18,102 nucleotides of DNA from C7867-002 sp964637485. GTDB lineage: Bacteria; Patescibacteriota; Minisyncoccia; Phycocordibacterales; PALSA-1337. The position numbers were made by a program, and so were the translations under genes. Location: positions 1 to 18,102 of the forward strand of contig CAZWUU010000013.1 of assembly GCA_964637485.1 (NCBI GenBank). The letters are read 5' to 3'. Shown here piece after piece: positions 13,210 through 18,102 of this stretch. How positions within the stretch are numbered: position 1 is the stretch's first letter; every line of letters begins with the position of its first letter. Under the pieces are notes generated by a model. That model ran no database searches, was not told the DNA's origin, and saw only the letters and a list, made by a program, of their open reading frames with translations.

Positions 13210-14430
13210 TTATTGAATAACATTCACCAGAGAGTACATTGGTGAAATCATGGATATAGCGAAAAATCCTACCGCGGCACCGATTACTACCATAAGAAAT
13301 GGTTCTATGACCGTGGACATGTCCTTAGTCTTCTGTTCAACATCATTTTCATAATAGCTCGATACATTACCCAACATCTCCCCTATCTTGCCCGTCTCCT
13401 CACCCACGCTAAGCATCTCGGCGAAAAATACTGGATAAAGTTTTTCATTTTCTGAAAATATTTGTGACATCGGTTCGCCCTTCTTGATAGCTTCTTCGGC
13501 CTTCACCAAAACATCCTTGTAATACAGATTTTGAATAATGTCACGCGTTATTGTCACCGATTCAATGACATTTACTCCTGCGGTGAGCAACGATGAAAGT
13601 GTCCTGGCAGTTCTAGCTGAATTTACCTCTTGAACAAGGGTACCTATGACAGGAATCTTCAATAATAAGGCATGGAAAAATCTCTTTCCGCTTGGCTTCT
13701 TAGACCAAAACCAGACTGAGCCAGACAGAATCAATACTCCGATTGCAACGAGTATTCCGTGATATTGGATAGCGTCGCTTATTGCGATGATGATACGAGT
13801 AGTGGTCGGCAGAGGAACATTTAACTCCAAGAAAACTTTTGTGAGACTGGGAACCACAAACATGAACATCAGTATTCCTATGGCTATCATTACACACAAA
13901 ATTACCCCAGGATAAAGCATGGCTCCCCTTACTCTTCTTTCCAAATTGTATGAACTCTCCAATTGATTGGCGATGGCCTTGAGTGAGTCTGCCAGTGTTC
14001 CGCTTTGCTCACCGGCATGAGCCATGGACGAGAAAATTTTCGGGAAAATCCTCTCGTGTTTACCTATAGCTTCAGAAAAAGTCCCTCCCTTGTTCACATC
14101 TCCTTGGATCTGCAAGAGAATCTCCTTGAAAAATTTGCTTCTTGATTGCTTTTCGAGAACTGATAATGCTCTGGACAACGGCAAGCCAGAATTCAACATT
14201 AAGCCCAAATTTCTAGCAAAATTTATTTTTTCGATAGTCTTTATCCTGGAAAGAAAACCTATATTCATATCCAAATTCAAAGAAAATCCACCCTTACTCT
14301 CTTTCAGTTCGATGATCTCATCGCCAGTTTCTCGGATCATTCTATACAATTCGAATCGGTCCTGGACATCTTTACTGCCAGAGTAGATCGAACCGTCAGG
14401 AGATTTTGCTTTGTATGTAAAATGAGTCAT
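13210..14430 (-). CDS. pilC: Type IV pilus inner-membrane platform protein PilC (GspF family)
   Basis: 406 residues with the two-repeat GspF architecture. The N-terminal F-T-Y-K-A-K-S-P-D-G (4-13) is typical. The first T2SS-F domain lies at about 70-190 and the second at about 270-395. Membrane helices are near 170-192, 218-240 and 375-400. The repeated motif G-G/E-x-x-S-E-A-I and A-G-E-x-S-G-T-L (with its second copy S-V-G-E-E-T-G-K-I) is easily seen. PilC couples the PilB motor to the pilin pool. The start codon directly follows the pilB stop with no spacing, so they are one translational unit. Confidence 0.96.
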   Translation of the reverse strand: MTHFTYKAKSPDGSIYSGSKDVQDRFELYRMIRETGDEIIELKESKGGFSLNLDMNIGFLSRIKTIEKINFARNLGLMLNSGLPLSRALSVLEKQSRSKFFKEILLQIQGDVNKGGTFSEAIGKHERIFPKIFSSMAHAGEQSGTLADSLKAIANQLESSYNLERRVRGAMLYPGVILCVMIAIGILMFMFVVPSLTKVFLELNVPLPTTTRIIIAISDAIQYHGILVAIGVLILSGSVWFWSKKPSGKRFFHALLLKIPVIGTLVQEVNSARTARTLSSLLTAGVNVIESVTITRDIIQNLYYKDVLVKAEEAIKKGEPMSQIFSENEKLYPVFFAEMLSVGEETGKIGEMLGNVSSYYENDVEQKTKDMSTVIEPFLMVVIGAAVGFFAISMISPMYSLVNVIQ

Positions 14431-16179
14431 TTATTCTGATACAACTCTTAAAACTTCTTCTATTGTCGTTATTCCCTGTACACACTTGTATACACCGTCC
14501 TCCATCATGGAGAGCATACCTTCCTTGCGAGCTTGGGCTTCAATGATATCAGTGCTTGAATTTTTCATGACCAAGTCTCTGATGGAAGGAGTCACGAGCA
14601 ATACTTCATGAATACCTGTTCTGCCCTTGTATCCGTCGTTTTCACTAGTTGGAACAGCTTTCCAGAACTGAATCTTTGCCCAGCCAGCATCAGACTTAAC
14701 AATCTTCTCCGCCTTGAGAGCAGCCAAAACCTTGTCCAAATCCACGGTCTTTCTCAGCTGAGTCAATTCATCTTTTGTCATGTAGTATGGCTCCTTACTA
14801 TCAGTCAGCTGTCGCACCAATCTCTGTCCTATCGCAATAGCCAGAGTTGAAACCAATAGAAATGGCTCGACCTTCATATCAAGAAGACGCGGAATGGCGC
14901 CTGCGGCCGAATTTGTGTGCAATGTAGACAAAACCAAGTGACCAGTAAGAGCGGCATTCACCGCAAGAGATGCAGTTTCATTGTCACGAATTTCACCGAC
15001 CATGATGATATCTGGGTCTTGTCTTACCAATGTTCTGATACCTTGAGCAAAAGTGAAGCCTATTTCCGGTCTGACGTTAGTCTGATTGATTCTGGCCATC
15101 TGATATTCGATCGGATCTTCAATGGTTGAAATATTTACGTCTGGTGTATTCAAAATATCAAGCATCGTATACAAAGAGGTCGTTTTGCCTGATCCGGTAG
15201 GTCCTGTACACAAAATCATTCCGGTCGAAAGATTTAATGCCTTATGAATCCTTTCCAGAGACTCGCCGTGATAATGCAAATATTCTAGAGTAAAGCCGGA
15301 TATACTCTCCCTGAGGAGACGCATCACCAATTTTTCACCATAGTAAGTGGGCAATATGGAAACACGAAATGAAACTTTTTCCTCATTTGAATCAACCTTG
15401 AACCTTCCATCCTGTGGCAACCTTTTTTCGTCTAATTTCAGATTTGAAAGCACTTTTATTCTTGCCGATATGGATGGTCCGGCCTGTTTTGGTAACACCA
15501 TGGCATCGTGTAACAAACCGTCTATGCGATATCTCACCAACACCTGCTCTTCCATGGGTTCAATATGAATATCGGAAGCATTTTGGATGATGGCATGCTT
15601 TATGAGAGTGTCTACTATTCTCACCACCGGCAAGTCTTCGGCTATTTTTTTCAGATCAGCTTCAGATGTTGCTTCATCCGGATTATCAGACAACATTTTG
15701 AGTGACTCAGTCTCCTTTTGGAGCAAATCGCCAAATTCTGCCTTTAGACTCTTTTGGTATTGAACCAGTACTTCCTTGATAGATTCGTTATCGGTAAGTC
15801 TCGGTAAGATCTTCAGATTGACTTTCTTTTTTATGAAATCGATAGCAGAGAGATCGTTTACATCGAGCATTGCTACCTCAAGACCAGAATCGGTTTTTTT
15901 GAAAGCAACTATACTGTGAGACCTAGCGATCGGCTCCGGTATAAGTGAGAGAGTTTCGAATGGTACCTTCTTGTGTTTCAAATCCACGAAAGGTATACCC
16001 AGGACATAAGCCTGCATTCTTCGCAGATTGTCAGAGGTCATCTTGCCCTCCGTCACCAACACATCACCGAGTCTCTTGTTCTCTTTGTCTGCCCTTTTCT
16101 TAGCATCCTCGAGTTCCTCCTTTGTCACGAGGCCTGAATCTGAAATAAATTTATATAGTTGAGTATCTTCTACGAACAT
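14431..16179 (-). CDS. pilB: Type IV pilus assembly ATPase PilB (GspE family)
   Basis: Cytoplasmic hexameric motor for pilus extension; 582 residues with the start chosen. An MshEN-type N-terminal domain (about 1-140, with G-L-V-T-K-E-E-L and G-I-P-F-V-D-L) precedes the ATPase core. Walker A G-P-T-G-S-G-K-T-T is at 326-334, the Asp box E-D-P-I-E at 354-358, the Walker B region ending in G-E at 395-396, and the His box H-L-V-L-S-T-L-H-T-N at 414-423. The zinc-binding tetracysteine usual in PilB/GspE is absent: R-Q-L-T-D-S-K-E-P-Y and P-T-S-E-N-D-G-Y-K-G-R occupy its place. An upstream in-frame ATG at 16299 is rejected because the extra residues cross a strong terminator and an extended -10; M at 16179 begins the conserved domain. 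Confidence 0.96.
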   Translation of the reverse strand: MFVEDTQLYKFISDSGLVTKEELEDAKKRADKENKRLGDVLVTEGKMTSDNLRRMQAYVLGIPFVDLKHKKVPFETLSLIPEPIARSHSIVAFKKTDSGLEVAMLDVNDLSAIDFIKKKVNLKILPRLTDNESIKEVLVQYQKSLKAEFGDLLQKETESLKMLSDNPDEATSEADLKKIAEDLPVVRIVDTLIKHAIIQNASDIHIEPMEEQVLVRYRIDGLLHDAMVLPKQAGPSISARIKVLSNLKLDEKRLPQDGRFKVDSNEEKVSFRVSILPTYYGEKLVMRLLRESISGFTLEYLHYHGESLERIHKALNLSTGMILCTGPTGSGKTTSLYTMLDILNTPDVNISTIEDPIEYQMARINQTNVRPEIGFTFAQGIRTLVRQDPDIIMVGEIRDNETASLAVNAALTGHLVLSTLHTNSAAGAIPRLLDMKVEPFLLVSTLAIAIGQRLVRQLTDSKEPYYMTKDELTQLRKTVDLDKVLAALKAEKIVKSDAGWAKIQFWKAVPTSENDGYKGRTGIHEVLLVTPSIRDLVMKNSSTDIIEAQARKEGMLSMMEDGVYKCVQGITTIEEVLRVVSE

Positions 16180-16188
16180 GTCCTTATA

Positions 16189-16197
16189 ATTGTAACA
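16189..16197 (-). promoter_or_regulatory. Extended -10 promoter of pilB-pilC
   Basis: Minus strand TGT-TACAAT: a TGN extension and 5/6 match to TATAAT. The ATG at 16179 follows after 9 bases, and a weak AAGGA sits 1 base before it. The promoter directly follows the U-run of the upstream terminator. Confidence 0.5.
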
Positions 16198-16199
16198 AA

Positions 16200-16228
16200 T
16201 AAAAAAAGCCCGCGCAGTATGCGCGGGC
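16200..16228 (-). terminator. Strong rho-independent terminator
   Basis: A perfect 8-bp GC-only stem, GCCCGCGC/GCGCGGGC (16208-16215 with 16221-16228), with a 5-base loop is followed on the minus strand by a run of seven T (complement of 16201-16207). It closes the gene at 16235-16942 and isolates it from pilB. Confidence 0.93.
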
Positions 16229-16234
16229 AAGCAG

Positions 16235-16942
16235 TCAGATGGCACAAGGTTTGGAAAGGTAGACTGCGTGAACCTTATGTTCGAAGAAGAGCAGGCCAAA
16301 CGGCCTCAAGGCATCAGACATATCGTGAAACTGATTTCTCAAGTCCTCAAGCCGTTTCTCCATGCCGGGTTTGACGATAATATCCGTGAGACATTCGTCC
16401 ATAGCTTCGAGAATTTCCTCCCCCTTCTTTCTTATGAAAGTCGGGAACATCGCATAGACATGAGACTTATCGCCTTTCTCGGTATTCTGATAAGCCAAAT
16501 ATTCTTTACCAACCCAACCGATCAAAAACTGATGCAACCGATCATAATCCAGCATGAATTGACCGAACTTCATCATGGAGTGACAAGAATTGATATTGAC
16601 GAAAAAATATACGACCGAGACCGTAATGCTTATAGCAATACCCATCGCCACAAACATAATTCCGTAGAGCAGTTGCATGTCAAATAATCTATTCGACAAC
16701 GATAGTGCAAAGACGGTCATCGGAACCAGGAACGCAATAATTGACCTCACGCAAAGGAGGTTGAACTCTGCAAGTGCGGAATTCTTCAAATCCCGCAATT
16801 TTTCTCCATGGGTGCCTTCCCAACTTTGACGGAAGAAACTGGGAACGAATTCGAGGTACTCTTCGTACTTATCGCGCTTCTGTCGGAAGAAGTCGTCTAG
16901 CAAAAAGGAGATGATCCTTGAATAGACATTTTGAATGTACAT
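16235..16942 (-). CDS. Hypothetical two-helix membrane protein, 235 residues
   Basis: Not recognised. The layout is clear: a charged N-terminal cytoplasmic-type segment (1-62) rich in Phe, Arg and Glu; two hydrophobic helices at about 64-83 and 91-117; then a C-terminal soluble region (118-235) with alternating charge and likely helices (about 130-150 and 175-215). There is no signal peptide, no enzymatic motif and no cysteine cluster. Three cysteines are scattered (about 64, 120 and 184). The gene is its own unit, with divergent nusA 243 bases upstream and a strong terminator 7 bases beyond the stop. No function is inferred. Confidence 0.75.
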   Translation of the reverse strand: MYIQNVYSRIISFLLDDFFRQKRDKYEEYLEFVPSFFRQSWEGTHGEKLRDLKNSALAEFNLLCVRSIIAFLVPMTVFALSLSNRLFDMQLLYGIMFVAMGIAISITVSVVYFFVNINSCHSMMKFGQFMLDYDRLHQFLIGWVGKEYLAYQNTEKGDKSHVYAMFPTFIRKKGEEILEAMDECLTDIIVKPGMEKRLEDLRNQFHDMSDALRPFGLLFFEHKVHAVYLSKPCAI

Positions 16943-17068
16943 TGTTATCGCCGTGGTTTAGGCTAGTAATATCAAGACGGAATGTCATGACACGACTCAC
17001 CTGGCTCCAAATGGCATAGGAACTGTGCAAGTTTTACACCTTAAACGGTTTTAAATCAAGCCACACAT

Positions 17069-17096
17069 TTGCACAAATACGCAAATATGCTACACT
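17069..17096 (+). promoter_or_regulatory. Probable nusA promoter with extended -10
   Basis: TTGCAC (17069-17074, weak -35) is followed after 16 bases by TACACT (17091-17096), itself preceded by TGC, giving a TGN extended -10. The predicted start near 17103 gives a leader of about 83 nt, unlike the near-leaderless genes elsewhere in the window. Confidence 0.5.
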
Positions 17097-17109
17097 CACT
17101 TCCAAGTAA

Positions 17110-17157
17110 GTTCGCCCGAAAGGCGGACCTATTTTGTAAGAGATAGTAATCTCACAA
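17110..17157 (+). promoter_or_regulatory. Two tandem leader hairpins before nusA
   Basis: Hairpin 1: GTTCGCC/GGCGGAC (17110-17116 with 17122-17128, one G-U pair, loop CGAAA), followed by a short U-rich TATTTTG. Hairpin 2: TTGT..GAGAT/ATCTC.ACAA (17134-17144 with 17149-17157, two-base A bulge, loop AGTA), 28 bases before the ATG. Hairpin 1 could be a weak attenuator or terminator. Confidence 0.5.
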
Positions 17158-17185
17158 TTTAATAACAACAAAATAACAACTAAAT

Positions 17186-18102
17186 ATGTTTGATCTCAAA
17201 ACCATAAATACAGTAGTGCGAGAATTGGAAGAAGAGCGAGGTATCCCCAAAGACAAGACTCTTGAGGCGATAGCCATGGCTTTTGCTACCGCATACAAGA
17301 AAGAATTCGGAAAAAAGGGACAGATAGTTCGCGCTTCATTTGATCAGAGCTCTGGTCAGGTAGAATTCTGGCAGGTGAAAATAGTCGTCGATCGAGACCA
17401 GGTCATCATGGAAGGCGATGAGGAAATGGGCCATGAAGACATGAAATCAGCTGATGTCGAGGACATCAAGATCAGATTCAATCCTGAACAGCACATGCTC
17501 CTCGAAGACGCTCGAAGGATCAAGAAGGATGCTCAAGTGGGAGACGAACTAGTATTTCCGCTGGAAGCAAAGGCCGATTTCGGCAGAATTGCCGCCCAGA
17601 CCGCAAAACAAGTCATCATCCAGAAGATACGTGAAGCCGAGAAAGTATCTGTTATGGGTGAATACGGAGAAAAGGAAGGCGAAATTGTGGCTGGAACAGT
17701 AGAAAGAGTGGAGCGTGGTGTCGTCTATATAGATATGGGACGCGCGGTCGGAGTCATTCCTTACGAAGAACAAATACCTAATGAGCGCTGGAAAACTGGA
17801 GACAGAATACGCGCATATCTATATGCCGTAGAAGAAACTCCGAAAGGCATTGTCCTTAAACTTTCGCGTTCTCATCCGAAATTCTTGGCTAAACTCTTCG
17901 AAACAGAAGCTCCTGAAATCGCTCAGGGTGTAGTCGAAATAAAAGCGATTGCCCGAGAAGCCGGCTCTAGATCGAAGGTTGCAGTCATTTCTCAAGACCC
18001 TCACATAGATCCTATAGGCTCCTTGGTGGGTCAGAGAGGCGTGAGAGAATCCACCGTCACAAGTGAATTATCGGGTGAAAAAATCGACATTGTGGAATGG
18101 AA
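17186..18102 (+). CDS. nusA: Transcription termination/antitermination factor NusA (3' truncated by window)
   Basis: An open frame from the ATG at 17186 to the right edge, 305 complete codons with no stop. It matches NusA: an N-terminal RNA-polymerase-binding domain (about 1-135, start M-F-D-L-K-T-I, then A-I-A-M-A-F-A-T-A-Y-K-K), an S1 domain (about 166-228, G-T-V-E-R-V-E-R-G), and the beginning of KH1 (from about 231) with H-P-K-F-L-A-K-L-F, E-I-K-A-I-A-R-E-A-G-S-R-S-K-V-A-V and the G-Q-R-G loop (282-285). KH2 and the C-terminus lie outside. NusA modulates pausing, termination and antitermination. The rimP gene that usually precedes nusA is absent here, and nusA has its own promoter and a structured leader. 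Confidence 0.96.
   Translation, partial: MFDLKTINTVVRELEEERGIPKDKTLEAIAMAFATAYKKEFGKKGQIVRASFDQSSGQVEFWQVKIVVDRDQVIMEGDEEMGHEDMKSADVEDIKIRFNPEQHMLLEDARRIKKDAQVGDELVFPLEAKADFGRIAAQTAKQVIIQKIREAEKVSVMGEYGEKEGEIVAGTVERVERGVVYIDMGRAVGVIPYEEQIPNERWKTGDRIRAYLYAVEETPKGIVLKLSRSHPKFLAKLFETEAPEIAQGVVEIKAIAREAGSRSKVAVISQDPHIDPIGSLVGQRGVRESTVTSELSGEKIDIVEW

Larger units (their letters stand above)
16943..17185. other. Divergent intergenic region upstream of nusA
   Basis: A 243-base gap between the two divergent start codons. The half next to nusA contains a promoter (17069-17096) and two leader hairpins (17110-17128 and 17134-17157). In the other half (16943 to about 17060) I see no clear promoter for the minus-strand gene and no ORF. 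Confidence 0.6.

Noticed and set aside
13199..13219. AT-rich TATTCA/TGAATA hairpin between the convergent PilX-like and pilC genes as a two-way terminator
   Set aside because: Only six AT-rich pairs with a 9-base loop and no proper T-run; too weak to call.
16180..16299. N-terminal extension of pilB by 40 residues
   Set aside because: It would cross a strong terminator and the -10 element, and the added residues do not resemble the PilB N-terminal domain.

Overview
The window looks like an ordinary chromosomal segment of a host-dependent or small-genome bacterium, most likely a Patescibacteria/CPR member of the Parcubacteria type. This is inferred from gene content: compact genes, a ComEC channel split from its metallo-beta-lactamase (MBL) part, RNase HI with a C-terminal viroplasmin domain, a Parcubacteria-like PilB without zinc cysteines, and very short or absent 5' leaders. 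Several genes end in TGA in sensible places (recJ, tpiA), so the standard code is used, not the TGA=Gly code of Gracilibacteria/SR1. I could not run a database search, so the taxonomy is an inference.

Layout. 42-940 (-): rpsL-rpsG, the start of a str operon that probably continues off the left edge. 1095-1446 (-): a small unknown protein with its own terminator. About 1510-1856: a gene-free, hairpin-rich stretch with a good sigma70-type promoter and a terminal U-run on the minus strand, best read as an unassigned ncRNA of about 345 nt. 1899-2504 (-): an M50 membrane protease, divergent from rpmB (L28, 2543-2785). 2824-3555 (-): a membrane-anchored, degenerate ComEC-type MBL domain. 3614-4210 (+): Fe/Mn superoxide dismutase. 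4188-8095 (-): a recJ-rnhA-comEC run. 8127-8501 (+): a HIT protein. 8516-10401 (-): tpiA-pgk, translationally coupled. 10441-13196 (+): four pilin/PilX-type genes. 13210-16179 (-): pilB-pilC. 16235-16942 (-): an unknown two-helix membrane protein with a strong terminator. 17186 to the right edge (+): nusA, truncated by the window.

How the genes work together. About half the window concerns surface DNA handling: pilus subunits and motor (PilB, PilC), the ComEC channel, a ComEC-like MBL protein and a RecJ nuclease. That set could support uptake and breakdown of external DNA, which would suit an organism with poor nucleotide synthesis. This functional link is an inference from proximity. The remainder is translation (S12, S7, L28), transcription (NusA) and lower glycolysis (TpiA, Pgk).

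Regulation. Three divergent intergenic gaps (3556-3613, 8096-8126, 10402-10440) carry back-to-back or overlapping -10 elements. Several genes (recJ, the MBL gene, tpiA, the first pilin gene, pilB) have a -10 placed so that transcription would start at, or within a few bases of, the start codon. I saw few convincing Shine-Dalgarno sequences. The window shows no transposase, CRISPR array, tRNA, rRNA or attachment site.
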